Numbered from the stretch's first letter, positions 35,175-45,945 are shown. The stretch: DNA of 64,000 nt from Gaertneriomyces semiglobifer (GCA_025558075.1 JAHLKF010000039.1:1-64000); one strand, 5' to 3'. Numbers and translations are program-made. Notes: generated from the letters alone by a model not told the origin.

Positions 35175-35765
35175 GGAATCCAACCTCAAGCGATGCAAAA
35201 TTTGGGTGATGTTACCTGCGAACACGGGAAGCGGCCGTTTACATCCTATTCACTTATAGCGAGTTCGTACTCGTGCCCGTGTGAAGGCTAGTAGCATCTC
35301 CAGGAAGTTCAGGTCCCTGCAGTGACCCTACGTCTCCCATCGCCGGGCGTCCCCAGCGTTAATTGGTGGCAGGACACTGAGATATTTACGTAGCATGGTT
35401 AGATCTGCATCGGACCTCCAAAGTCACGCGAAAATCACGGGAGGTGCTTACCTCATATTATGGGTGCTATTAGCAGGCAATCCTGGCGATGGGGCCCGTT
35501 GCTCTCTGCCTTTAATTTGCTCTGCGATTGCGTAAGTGTGAAAATGGGTGAAAATGACCTTCGCATGGCATGTCGCGACGCGTCTGTTCCAATCCCTGCG
35601 ACGAAGGGTACCCTCTGAGGTGTTTCCTATGTAAAACAAAGACGCCGCCATAGCCGAGTGGTCTAGACCTGGGCATCTTGAGCGCTGTAAGGCCGGGAAC
35701 GCTAGTTCGATTCCGGGGAGGTGCACTTTGCAATGATGGATGCCCTGGGCTCGGTACTTTTGTTA
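35175..35765 (+). repeat. 0.59-kb direct duplication, copy A
   Basis: Nearly identical to 38065-38655, at a constant offset of 2890 bp. I see only about three substitutions (for example at 35187, 35212 and 35703). The unit contains SINE-like copy 3 at its end. Weaker similarity extends upstream to about 35.03 kb. The near identity means a recent event or gene conversion. Confidence 0.9.
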
Positions 35766-35767
35766 TT
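35641..35767 (+). repeat. tRNA-derived SINE-like copy 3
   Basis: A box TAGCCGAGTGG at 35651-35661, B box GTTCGATTCC at 35705-35714, then the family tail ending in a T run and GAT. The leader shared by family members (CGACGAAGGGTA..TGTTTCCTATGTAAAAC) precedes it from about 35.57 kb. Confidence 0.8.
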
Positions 35768-35833
35768 TTTTGATTGATTACGTTGCTGCTCAGGGATGGC
35801 CTTCGCATGGCAGGCCGCGACGCGTCTGTTCCG

Positions 35834-35957
35834 ATGCCGAGTGGTCTAGATCTGGGCATCTTGAGCGCTGTAAGGCCGGGCGAACGCGAGTTCGATTCCG
35901 GGGAGGTGCACTTTGCAACGATGGATGCCCTGGGCTCGGTACTTTTGTTCTTTTTTG
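35834..35957 (+). repeat. tRNA-derived SINE-like copy 4
   Basis: A tandem second copy about 180 bp after copy 3. It starts within the A box (ATGCCGAGTGG), has the B box GTTCGATTCC and the same tail with a T run. The sequence after it (35960-36110) matches what follows copy 5, so this copy and its leader look like an extra unit inserted by tandem duplication. Confidence 0.8.
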
Positions 35958-36105
35958 ATCGAGACATCGTGTCTCTTATATGCATTCTTTGTTGTTTTGC
36001 TGCGACAAAACTCGATTTCAGCACAGCAGCTAGGGGTTAGAGAACCCATGTATCAACGTGCCTTCTCCATCTGCGCTCTAAGTGAGCCCTGCGAGCGAGT
36101 TGGAC

Positions 36106-36741
36106 TCAGTTTGTATCCCCGGCAGTCGCTCCGGATGCCCTTCTGGCAACGTTTACCTGCTGTAACACCTTCTCCTGGGTGTCCGACCATGATCTACGAG
36201 CTGCAGTACCCGTCAAGTAGGTGAGCAGTCCTGTTGGAGAGCTTATGTCATAGCTGATTGTGCAGAATCGACAGAATTTTTTGCCTCTCTTCATATCAAT
36301 GACGCTGCAAGTCTCGGTATGCATTGGATTGTCGCCCTCCAATGCAAATACGGCACCCACGCACAAGACTGGTTCCCTTGCAATGGCATCAAATGCGTCG
36401 ACACCTTCTTGGAACGTATCCAAATCATTCACAATGGCATGCCCCATTTCCAAGGCTTCGAGGCGATTTGACGTGCATACGAAGTGAGTGTGATAATCCT
36501 GCTGGGTTTCCTTATATATATAGAGCAGGCCAGCTAATTGCAGAAACCAATTGAAATGTCGGTTCCATTTCTTACTACGATTGCCGGAAGCATCATCAAT
36601 GAAGATAATCAGAGGAACCGACGCAACAAACAGCCATTTTGAGGACAACCTGAGGACACGCGACGCCAGGACGCTTCCAAAGAGGTCTAGTTTATAATCT
36701 TGAACACAAGTAATGATAAAACACATAATATTATTCAACAC
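36106..36741 (-). pseudogene. Remnant of a fungal transposon-associated protein
   Basis: An open minus-strand frame of about 211 codons without a proper ATG start contains VPLIIFIDDASGNRSKKWN, GHAIVNDLDTFQEG and ALEGDNPMHTETCS followed by FCRFC. I recall the same order of motifs (IDD-SGN-S-KWNKH; DNPM--E-CS; CR-C) in large families of unnamed proteins spread through basidiomycete repeat regions, which I take to be transposon-encoded. It lies between the arms of the inverted repeat and reads into the right arm. It is truncated at both ends, so it is treated as a relic. Confidence 0.55.
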
Positions 36742-37377
36742 AAAATAACCAAAGTCTAATGTTTATAAAGCACATGATATATACATAACACAACTCCAAG
36801 TGTTATTGCTGATGAAAGGTATGCACGAAGCATTCTTTCACCAGCCGCCCAGGGTTTCACGGACCGTTTTGCCTTGAGTTTCACAGCATCTTGGTGTCGA
36901 GGTTGTCGTAGTCGAAGTCCAGTAGTCGAGGTTGTTGTAGTCCAGGTTGTCCTAGTTGAGGTTGTCGTAGTCGAAGTCCAGCAGTCGAGGTTGTAGTCGA
37001 GGTTGTCGTAGTCGAAGTCCAGCAGTCGAGGTTGTAGTCGAGGTTGTTGAAGTCGAAGTTGCTGTAGTCGAAGTCCAGTAAGTCGAAGTCCAGGAGTCGA
37101 GGTTGTTGTAGTCGATGTCCACAAGGCGATGTCGAGGCTAACTGAAGGAAAACTGAGGGAAGGAAGCGACGAACGGGGGCCCCTTTTATATCCGAGGGCC
37201 CGATGCGATGGCGCCATTCGTCATCTAAATTCATCCATCTAAGCAGCAACTGGGCCACCAAATAGATTGCAACACAATGGCACAGCTGCTCTCGCTCATG
37301 CTGACTCAAAGGGACTCACTCATTGCTCCCGACAGGATTAGATTGCTGTCCACAACGCGCGTGGGAAACTACGCGTC
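36693..37377 (-). repeat. Right arm of the long inverted repeat
   Basis: Inverted counterpart of 33912-34694, with the same TATA box in opposite orientation (37184-37190), so both arms point toward the 2.0-kb centre. The minisatellite part (36895-37130) has GGTTGTCGTAGTCGAAGTCC-type units, with a copy number different from the left arm. Confidence 0.85.
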
Positions 37378-37430
37378 CGGACAGCACAGACGCGTCTTGG
37401 CCTGCCATGCGAGGTAGGCGGTTCGATGCA

Positions 37431-37667
37431 TGTTGACCTCGAATGTGTGTACATGTATGGATCTGGACGAGGTGGTTTGCTTTTCATTCAACCACTTACG
37501 ATAGGTCGATGTTGACCTCGAATGTGTGTACATATATGGATCTGGACGAGGTGGTTTGCTTTTCATTCAACCACTTACCATAGGTCGATCTTGACCTCGA
37601 ATGTGTGTACATGTATGGATCTGGACGAGGTGGTTTGCTTTTCATTCAACCACTTACGATAGGTCGA
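37431..37667 (+). repeat. 79-bp tandem repeat, three copies
   Basis: Units start at 37431, 37510 and 37589 with a strict 79-bp period and only a few substitutions. Each contains TTGACCTCGAATGTGTGTAC and ends CCACTTACSATAGGTCGA. It lies just outside the right inverted-repeat arm. 79 is not a multiple of three, so it is not a coding repeat. Confidence 0.95.
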
Positions 37668-38064
37668 CGGGTAGCACTCAAGGTGCCGTAAGGCCAGAAG
37701 GTGGCCGTAACAGCCTTCACCAAACAAGCATTCTTTTTGCCCAGGCTGCACAAGCACAATCAGCTGGGCGCTTGTTCTAGCTGGCATCAAATTCGGCTGC
37801 TCAAAAGTGAACATCGTACTCCTCTTCAGTATGGGTGAGAGAAGCAAATTTTGGAAGATAGCCATCCACGAGTACGAGTACATATACAGGTGGGCCTAGT
37901 CCATGAGCGCTTAGGATATCATATCCAGGAAGCAGATGCGTAAAGTTTACTACGACCAAGAATGCAATGCAAACAATCTAATATATATGTAGCGCGTGCA
38001 TAGGTGGCTGCCCGGGAAGCACAATGGTGGCATCTTGAATCCAAAGAAATATTGATGCCCAAAG

Positions 38065-38655
38065 GGAATCCAACCTGAAGCGATGCAAAATTTGGGTGAT
38101 GCTACCTGCGAACACGGGAAGCGGCCGTTTACATCCTATTCACTTATAGCGAGTTCGTACTCGTGCCCGTGTGAAGGCTAGTAGCATCTCCAGGAAGTTC
38201 AGGTCCCTGCAGTGACCCTACGTCTCCCATCGCCGGGCGTCCCCAGCGTTAATTGGTGGCAGGACACTGAGATATTTACGTAGCATGGTTAGATCTGCAT
38301 CGGACCTCCAAAGTCACGCGAAAATCACGGGAGGTGCTTACCTCATATTATGGGTGCTATTAGCAGGCAATCCTGGCGATGGGGCCCGTTGCTCTCTGCC
38401 TTTAATTTGCTCTGCGATTGCGTAAGTGTGAAAATGGGTGAAAATGACCTTCGCATGGCATGTCGCGACGCGTCTGTTCCAATCCCTGCGACGAAGGGTA
38501 CCCTCTGAGGTGTTTCCTATGTAAAACAAAGACGCCGCCATAGCCGAGTGGTCTAGACCTGGGCATCTTGAGCGCTGTAAGGCCGGGAACGCAAGTTCGA
38601 TTCCGGGGAGGTGCACTTTGCAATGATGGATGCCCTGGGCTCGGTACTTTTGTTA
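38065..38655 (+). repeat. 0.59-kb direct duplication, copy B
   Basis: Partner of 35175-35765. The stretch after it (38656-38815) also matches 35950-36110, so the true duplicated unit was longer, and copy A has since gained an extra SINE-like unit. Confidence 0.9.
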
Positions 38656-38657
38656 TT
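38531..38657 (+). repeat. tRNA-derived SINE-like copy 5
   Basis: Same structure as copy 3: A box at 38541-38551, B box at 38595-38604, family tail and T run. It is carried within the direct duplication. Confidence 0.8.
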
Positions 38658-38815
38658 TTTTGATCCAGACATCGTTTCTCTTATATGCATTATTTGTTGT
38701 TTTGCTGCGACAAGGCACAATTTCAGCACAGCAGCTAGGGGTTAGAGAACCCAAGTATCAACGTACCTTCTCCATCGGCGTTCTAAGTGAGCCCTGCTAG
38801 CGAGTTGGACTCTAT

Positions 38816-40931
38816 GACCCTCTTGCCTCTCTTGCTTAACATCTCTTGGGTCACCTCAGCTGGGAATTCCAGTGTGACTGCTTTCCCGGGGGCATTTCGA
38901 GCACCTCGTACTGCCTAGTGATTCGTCACCGTGCGATCAAGTTGAATCTGACGTTCGGCTGTTAAAGGTGTGGGTGGCAACCGGATTTCGTAGGTTGTCT
39001 GAGAGACAGTGTGGAGAAGACAACTTGCATTGCTAGACATCCCGCATGCGACCCCTGTATGGGAGTTTAGGGTACCAAAACCATCTGGTAAGTGAAGCAG
39101 AAGCAAAAAATATTGGTCTCTGTTAGGGCACGACACTGGGGGCCAGAATTCACTCATTAGATGTAGCCGCTTCAGTCGTCAAAAGGCGCTGCTCTCCGCA
39201 CGACAATTAACAAAGCCTCGCTTCAATAAATTACCAATGGGACATGGATGTTTTACGCCCGCACACGCACGCTAAGGCTGCCAGGCAATGTCATGAACGT
39301 TAACATCTGCGGTCGGCAGCTTTGGATACGCCCTGTCATGGAGGACAAAATGAGGACGGAGTACACCGCTCATTTGCGACAGGTGTCCGGCATCGACATT
39401 CGCAACTGTTGCAATCGAGCTGGAGAATGTCTGTACAAGTGAAAGACACATGCATAAGCGGAAACAAGCACGCTTTAACCTCCTGCTGTAGGGTAAGTGG
39501 GAAACTCTGTCACCGCAAGCGGCCGGCTGGAGGAATGGTGCCTGTAAGGATTGTTATTGTTGTGTTATCATTCCATCGGGAAGCGCGGTTACAGCGAAAG
39601 ATGAGCGCTGGATGCCTTGCTTGTCTTTGACTTCCTGTTTATGGTCGATCTGACCCGTTGGCTCCGCCGGGGAGGCAGGTGCATGCACACACAATGGTTG
39701 AATTGGAACGTGGGAGACAGAGATGGTCATCAAGTGATGCGGTACGTTCCGCCTCATATGACCTCTGATGAGTCCATGGGGATGTCAAAGAGTGTGGAAT
39801 TGCTGTTTGCCGTATATAATGACGCACAAACGTCTGTTGCATTAATGGATGCTGGAGGTTATATTCCGCACAAGCCGCTAGCTGCGTTTTGGTTGAGAAA
39901 TACGCATTCTCAATGCCCAGTGCTCAGCGGCTACGCCGTGGCCATCGGGCGGGAGGCACTCTCACGCAGATCTTTCCAGAGCCCGGGTACCTTTCCAAAT
40001 TCTCATCATAAACGGTTTGCGTCGGGATTTGAACGCTGCACGCAACTTGCCGTCGCCCTTCACCATGCTGCTGGTTATGAAGCAGAGTCAGCACTGTGAG
40101 TCCGCGTACAATGTTTCGGAGAATCACGCTGAAGTTATCAAAAAAACAAATGGAATGAGAAACAATGGGACCGCAACGATATGGGAAATGGAGTTGTTAC
40201 CGACTCTGCCCTACCCGATGACAACATGGATCCATCAATGGAACTGAGAAATCAATCATGTTTGAGAATCAGAAGGCACAAACGGGAGTATGCGAGCACC
40301 CAGGAGACGCACACCTGGTGTGAAGCGAAGGCGGAAATTCTGTGTGCCTATCCGGGTTGGCGAGCGCTTGGTAAGAATCCTTGCTCAGGTCCTTTCCACC
40401 TCTAAAGCGCAGAAAACGTGCACAAAGTTATAAATCAAGTGTAGCTCGCCTCTCCGGCCATGGAACTAAATGCCGTTCAAACTTCGCAGCATGCCGTGTT
40501 TTGAATTCATGTTGCGTTACCTCCGCGAATAGTGCCTGTGCGCAATGTGAACGAACGGCATCACTGTTCTGGAGTGCGTGTACGACGATTTCTGGAAACA
40601 GCTACAGCTGGGAAAGGGGCGACATCAACATCGTTCCGTTATCGTTGATTGGCTTTGTTTGTTGAAAGCTGCCGTCCGAGTGACGCCGTAAGGAGCGGAT
40701 GTACCGGTTGCCTTTCCGTCACTAATACTCCATTAACAAAAATGAAACTTGGCGAATGTGCGGGTCGCCCTATCTTAAACAAACGAACTGGACATATTCC
40801 CGGCATATTGGTAAATTGCGGACACAGTGACAGCGTTTGCTGGACGATGTGTATGTACCTGCACAACAGGTGAGATCGTCTGATCTCGTGAAAGCGTCGA
40901 CGGACACTACATAACCTCCTGAATACAAGCT
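38816..40931. other. Intergenic after the repeat nest
   Basis: About 2.1 kb with only short frames on both strands. No domain, RNA gene or repeat from the nest was recognised here. Confidence 0.4.
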
Positions 40932-41645
40932 CTAAGTCGTAAAGTCATAATAAAACATAATGGCATCGGCCCACTCGTGCTCGCGGCCACCTTGTCCATC
41001 GTTCTCATCCGTTTGCCGCTTCCTCAACCGTCCAGCCTTCGGCACTCGACCCACCTCCTTGAATCCCAGATTTCTCCAAATTCTCACACTCGCGATGTTA
41101 CTCTCAAAAACCAGGTTAAACAAGCTTGCTCTATATCCTAATTGAGGAGCAAACGTGAGAAATGCCTGGCCCATAGCTGTGCCGATACCAGTGTTGCGGT
41201 GTTCAGGATGGGTAATGAAGCCGGCGTTGCAAATCTACAGCATGGGAAGAAAACAGGAAAGTCGTAATGCTTTGTGAGACTGGAGAAACATATCGCATGT
41301 CCATCAAGACATTTGGGAACATACATGCGAAGATCGACCTGGAAAATTGGGTTTTATGTAAAATGCGCCCCATACTTCGTCTTCTTCCTGACTCCGCTGG
41401 GTCCCTAGTTCTTCCTGTGGACGCTGCGGCACGGCGATGAACACATCATTGACAAAAAACCAGTCTCCCTGATCACCCGTTATATTTTCATGCGGGTACG
41501 TTCGTCCTTCTTCAATGACGTGCGCAAGAATAGATCGGATTTGGGAGATGTGCGACGGCGTCGGAGAAGGAATGTGTTTGATCCTTATGGAAGTGTCGCC
41601 ACTAGGAAGAGTGGCATCTATTGAGAGCACTGGGGATGCTGACAT
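40932..41645 (-). CDS. GNAT acetyltransferase, Mpr1-type
   Basis: Exons 41645-41325 and 41234-40932 (intron GTATGT..TGTAG, 90 nt, phase 0) encode 207 aa. The start is the first ATG; upstream codons in frame begin only from GTG. The GNAT fold is clear: GAFYIKPNFPGRSSH in strand 4, NAGFITHPEHRNTGIGTAMG as the acetyl-CoA-binding loop (R/Q-x-x-G-x-G/A type), then LFNLVFESNIASVRIWRNLG. The NLVFE-N-ASVRIW block and GRVPKAGR ending are the signature of the yeast Mpr1 group, which acetylates azetidine-2-carboxylate and a proline-related aldehyde and protects against oxidative stress. The substrate here is inferred only from similarity. It is divergent from the cysteine-rich gene, 243 bp between starts. 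Confidence 0.85.
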
Positions 41646-41888
41646 TTTGGGATCGTGGTGCAAAACCTCTTCAGCAAAGAACACGAATCAACCGAATCAA
41701 CCGTAGGGTAGCACCCAGCAGAGACACGATCGAAAACTTCAAAAACTGTGCGTTGCGCGGCTTTCCAACCTTTCCAACGGACCGTGAACAAACCACTGCT
41801 TGTTGCTTAATATCATTACCGCTGATCTAATACTCTATTGTACGGGGTCCTTTTGTCAATCCTGCAAAGTGAAAGGAACGTCGAGGTC

Positions 41889-42599
41889 ATGTCTGGACCG
41901 AAGTACCTCTTGTGCGAGTTTTGCGGAGCTTTCTACCTAAAGGATGCACACGCAGAAGAGCGGAGGCATGACCAGTACCCAGATGGTTGTGCGGCCGGTA
42001 TCGATTATGGAGGAAATATCTCCGACTGTTATTCGTGTTGCGGGAACACTCACCAGATCACTAGTTCTCAGCGATCTAAACATGGACCCAGGGCACGATG
42101 TGTTGCGTGCATTGAAAAAGGGGAGACCGCTAGGTTCAAAAAGTTCGATACTTTCATGAGGGCGGCCAAGACCCCTGCTCATATACTACGGGAAGCAGTA
42201 GCGGAAACAGACGTTGAGGCGGTGGAACGATGCTTGTCAAGAGGTTATGATCCTAACATGAAGCAACAGCTCGTTGAATTTGATGAAATAAACGGCAGAT
42301 TCTTGCCGATATGGAATGCTGATGGATCAGTTTATGAAAGAAATGAGCAAGATCAGCCCACTACGCCGTTGAAATTGGTTGTATTTCGCTTATCAGATTG
42401 TACATTGAAGCCCGAAGACTTTAGGCGATACAAGGTCATCACTCAGGTCCTGTTGGATACAGGTGGGGATCGTGCCGAGGCAGTGCGCTATGCCAAATAT
42501 CGGTTTGGAGAGGTTTGTTGCGTCTCGGCGGACAGGGCTACAGGCGGCGACGAGTGTGACGACTGCCACGGTGCCCTCAAAGTTTTATATTCACACTAG
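41889..42599 (+). CDS. Cysteine-rich protein with ankyrin-like segment, unknown
   Basis: A 236-aa single-exon frame starting at its first ATG. The N-terminal third has paired cysteines (CEFCGAFY, then DCYSCCGNTH, then RCVACIEKG) with histidines between, as in a zinc-binding treble-clef or RING-like module. The middle holds one ankyrin-like helix pair (ILREAVAETDVEAVERCLSR followed by GYDPN). The C-terminus has two more Cys pairs (CC.., CDDC). An N-terminal zinc module plus short ankyrin repeats is seen in many expanded fungal families; no function can be named. It is likely co-regulated only loosely with the divergent acetyltransferase. Confidence 0.6.
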   Translation: MSGPKYLLCEFCGAFYLKDAHAEERRHDQYPDGCAAGIDYGGNISDCYSCCGNTHQITSSQRSKHGPRARCVACIEKGETARFKKFDTFMRAAKTPAHILREAVAETDVEAVERCLSRGYDPNMKQQLVEFDEINGRFLPIWNADGSVYERNEQDQPTTPLKLVVFRLSDCTLKPEDFRRYKVITQVLLDTGGDRAEAVRYAKYRFGEVCCVSADRATGGDECDDCHGALKVLYSH

Positions 42600-44479
42600 T
42601 CCCAGGAATACGAAATTAAGCTGACGACATACAAAGAAGCGATGTTTGGCATCTTCTCGAAAGGCTTGCAAGAGTGCTTGCTCACAACTGCTGCATTTCC
42701 AATCGAGCTCGCTACGCCGCGGTAGTTCCGTTTCTGACGAAATTGTATGCGTCCCCAGCATGGCGCATCCCGGTATTCCTGAGTGGCCAGCACGCTCAGC
42801 CAAGGCGTATACTACCTAGCTTCGTAGCCTCAATGGGGATGCGGATGTAGTCTACGAATGATGGATACTCGGGCTCGTCCTCAACTCACAACACAATACT
42901 GTGGATGCAAGATCAAGAATACGATTTTGTACGACGTTCACTGTCCGTTTTTGTCATCAACGCAAGTGGCTGTTATGCTTGTCGAAGATTGAAGGAGTGC
43001 TAGGGGTCAAGTTAGCCGTCAAAGGAGACTCTTCTCCGTCGCAACCAAGACGAACCGCCTGGGAATCGTCGCCGTACGCATCGCCAATGCTTACAGCTGT
43101 CGTTTGCGAACAAATGCTTTACCGTAAACGTCTGATATTGGAAGGCATGAAACAGCGGTCCAATCCATTCACGTATTCAGCGAATGAGTTGGATCACTGT
43201 TAGATGAGGATATACTTGTGGCCGGAGGGGTATGTGCCAGCAACTACTTCATGCGCTGGTCTGTAATCACGCAAGAGTTTAGCATTCTTTTTTCGTGCTG
43301 TCATTAGTGGTCGACCCATAGTGCAAGCTCCCCACACTGTGTCCTCATATGGCCTCCTTTTTTTCTGGCTCTTCCAGGGATCTTCTTTCCGAAGTGTCTC
43401 ACGATCATTCCGCCGCCGTGCGCGATGTGACATGGTCCAGACCATTCTGGTCGCAGGTACTTGGCCATCTTCTCGTCGCGCATGATCGCTTTCGCGAGCA
43501 GGTCGAGGACTGTGCGCAATATCCCATCACGACAGGCACGCCCTACAATTTTCTCTTAGGCATCCTGCCAACGGAGTGCCATGTGGTCTAAGCGATATTC
43601 GCCCCCGGCAACCTCATATATGAAGCTCCTTTGGTGCGTGGAGAGCACGCAAAGAATCGAACGGATACCGCGTGGCGACAGTCAGTTTTGGCTTACGCAC
43701 TGTAGATTGACCAACCATCTGTACGTAGACATGCATCCGCACAAAACATATAGACGTGACGAATCTTTCCCAGGCAGGTCAGGGTCGAATCAGTAAACAT
43801 TTCATGAAAGAGATTCCAGACATCACAGTTGTTTCATGAACAGATGGTTTTGAAAGAACGCGTCTGGCGTTGCTAAATGGAACAAGGCGAAAATTGCGAT
43901 GAGAACAGGGCCATAGCAAGTCTCTAGAGGTCGTACTGGTTGCATGGTCGTTCCAGGCTGCTGTGTGATTCTCCTGTTGTAAAGAGAAAGCGATACTGTT
44001 TAGAGACTCCTAAATGCGAACTATGTGTCAAAGGTCGTTCATTTGTTACCGTCTATTCATCGCACATGCCTAATAGACATTACGATGTTGCTCGACGACA
44101 AAAGGGATGTGTCCCGATGGTGTCCCAGACTGCAGTTTAGCTTCTTAAAGAAGGTAGGAACAGCGTTTGTCTAAAGCCATGCATGTACATGTGCCCTGCA
44201 TGTGGGTGGCTTTGGTGCTTCACATATTGGTTGCATCCGGAGATTCTTCAGTGCGAGGCTTTTTATCCCTACCAAAGCAAGCAAGACATTAGACATTTCT
44301 CTATCAGAAAGCGAGAACAGCCTGGTCATATCGCACTCGAAGGATGTCGTGTAAAGGTCCTGCGAGTGGAAAACGCGAAATGTCGGCCCAGAACTTTTTG
44401 AGGCAACATTTGTCAGTTCTACCAGGATTGGGAGTTGCCATCAACCGAAGTATGAGTTGATAGGGATTTAACCATCAAG
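42600..44479. other. Intergenic upstream of HUS1
   Basis: No gene is firmly supported. A minus-strand frame at 43304-43560, Lys/Arg- and Gly-rich, lacks an ATG at its start and shows no splice-linked partner. Confidence 0.4.
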
Positions 44480-45743
44480 ATGCGCATGAAGGGGACGATC
44501 ATCAATGCAGGGCTGCTCGTAAGTGCGTAAAGAAACGCTTACTTTTGTATTGATTTGGCTTTGAAGGCTCACCACAGTCTCAACAGAAATGGCCCTGTCG
44601 CTAGACAAGCTTACCAAACGAGCGATCCTCCATTTCTCCCCTGATTACCTTCATTTCATTGTTGGAAAAAGCCATCTTATGGAAACGGTGCAGATGTTTG
44701 GGCAGATCAAGCAAGTTCGTTGTGGCCAACTCCCGAAAGTCGTGCGAACCGACTTAAGCCTTACTGATAGCTGTAACCTTGTAGGATAGGATACTGGAAA
44801 ACTACACTACCACTTCGTATCTAGCGAACAACATTTGGATCGAGATTTGTGTGCAGCATTTAGTGAAAGGGTTGCGATCAGCGCAACAGGCTTCAGAAGT
44901 GGTGTGGAAATTGGCCAAGATCGACGGAATGCCATGTTTGAGTTTACGAATCACTACGATGGTAAGCGCTCTTGCATTTTGAGGGTACGTCGCACCCATT
45001 GCTTTAACAGTGCCTCAGAGCCGAACAGGCACACCGATGCACCTTTCCCATTCTATCCCAATACGGGTACTCCATCCCTCCGAATCCAACGCTCTCACTC
45101 AACCGGTTCTTCAATCGTACAATGTTCACATTCTCCTTCCGCCATTGACCCAATTAAGATCCATCTCGGAACGCCTCACCAAGCTTGCTTCAAGAGTAAC
45201 AATAAAGGCGAATCTTTCCGGCGAACTCAAACTCGCCGTAGAGGGCGAGGGCGTACAAGTTGAGACAGGATGGACAGGTCTGGGTGTCCCCGAATTAGGT
45301 ACGTTGTTCTTGCGTTTTCGTCCTGGTTCCTCCTCGACGCTGATCCCCACAATTCATTCTTATCACCAGATCCAGAACACTCATCTGCCACCCCAACGCC
45401 AACGCTCACTCATCCTACACAATTTGCGTCTGTTTTGATTGACATTCGTGATTTCGTGCGCTTTCTAGGAAGCAGCGTCATCTGTCCCCGCAACGTTGTT
45501 TGCTGTGCGTATCGTTAGTGTATTCCCACCTGCCCGTCACGTCCAAGGAGCGCTGATTGTGTTCCGTGTAGGTCTGGCAGAATCACATGGCCTTATTCTC
45601 TACGTTTACCTTGGCGAAGGCACTGACGCGGATGATGGCGCCTTCATATATTGTGAGCACTGCCATTACTTCATTATTTCGGGGACCTGATTGACGTTAC
45701 TCATCACATCGTTTTCTCAGATATACCCGCCAGAGCCGTGTAG
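44480..45743 (+). CDS. HUS1: HUS1 checkpoint clamp subunit
   Basis: Seven exons join in phase to 291 aa: 44480-44522, 44578-44714, 44785-44961, 45019-45298, 45370-45504, 45572-45652, 45721-45743. Human HUS1 has 280 aa and the blocks line up along the whole length: MRMKGTIINAGLL, LTKRAILHFSPDYLHFIV, IWIEICVQHLVKGLRSAQQA, GMPCLSL, HSIPIRVL, ITERL-like RSISERLTKLASRVTIKANL with GELKL, VLIDIRDFVRFLG, and the ending YIPARAV. HUS1 forms the 9-1-1 ring with RAD9 and RAD1 on damaged DNA and helps activate ATR/Mec1 signalling in the nucleus. The first intron's donor (GTGCGT after GTAA) was chosen because it alone keeps frame and spacing; an obvious GTAAGT four bases upstream would break the frame. It is otherwise invisible as a long ORF because of its many introns. 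Confidence 0.9.
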
Positions 45744-45874
45744 TCTGTGCATATGTTTAATCAAATGCTATTGTGTATTTATGCCTGCATATCCCTTTTT
45801 TTTGCCACCTGGAAATGAAGGTCACAATACAATTGGTTGTAGTATCGCAATCTGAAAAAAAGAAAAGAAAAAGC

Positions 45875-45945
45875 TCCCAGACTGGGAATCGAACCCAGGT
45901 CTTCCCCGTGACAGGGGGAGATACTAGCCACTATACTATCTGGGA
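45875..45945 (-). tRNA. tRNA-Asp (GTC anticodon)
   Basis: On the minus strand the acceptor stem TCCCAGA pairs with TCTGGGA, the anticodon stem is TCCCC/GGGGA around CTGTCAC (anticodon GTC), and the T stem CTGGG/CCCAG encloses TTCGATT. The A-box region (TAGTATAGTGG) and B box (GTTCGATTCC) are intact, and a T-rich tract follows on the transcribed side (about 45846-45870). No intron. Confidence 0.95.

Noticed and set aside
37431..37667. CRISPR-like array
   Set aside because: Contiguous 79-bp units without variable spacers, in a eukaryotic genome.
33717..38657. SINE-like copies as functional tRNA-Leu or tRNA-Ser genes
   Set aside because: A and B boxes are good, but the anticodon and T stems do not pair and no acceptor stem closes.
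43304..43560. Lys/Gly-rich minus-strand frame upstream of HUS1
   Set aside because: No ATG at the start, no family match, and no exon that joins in phase.
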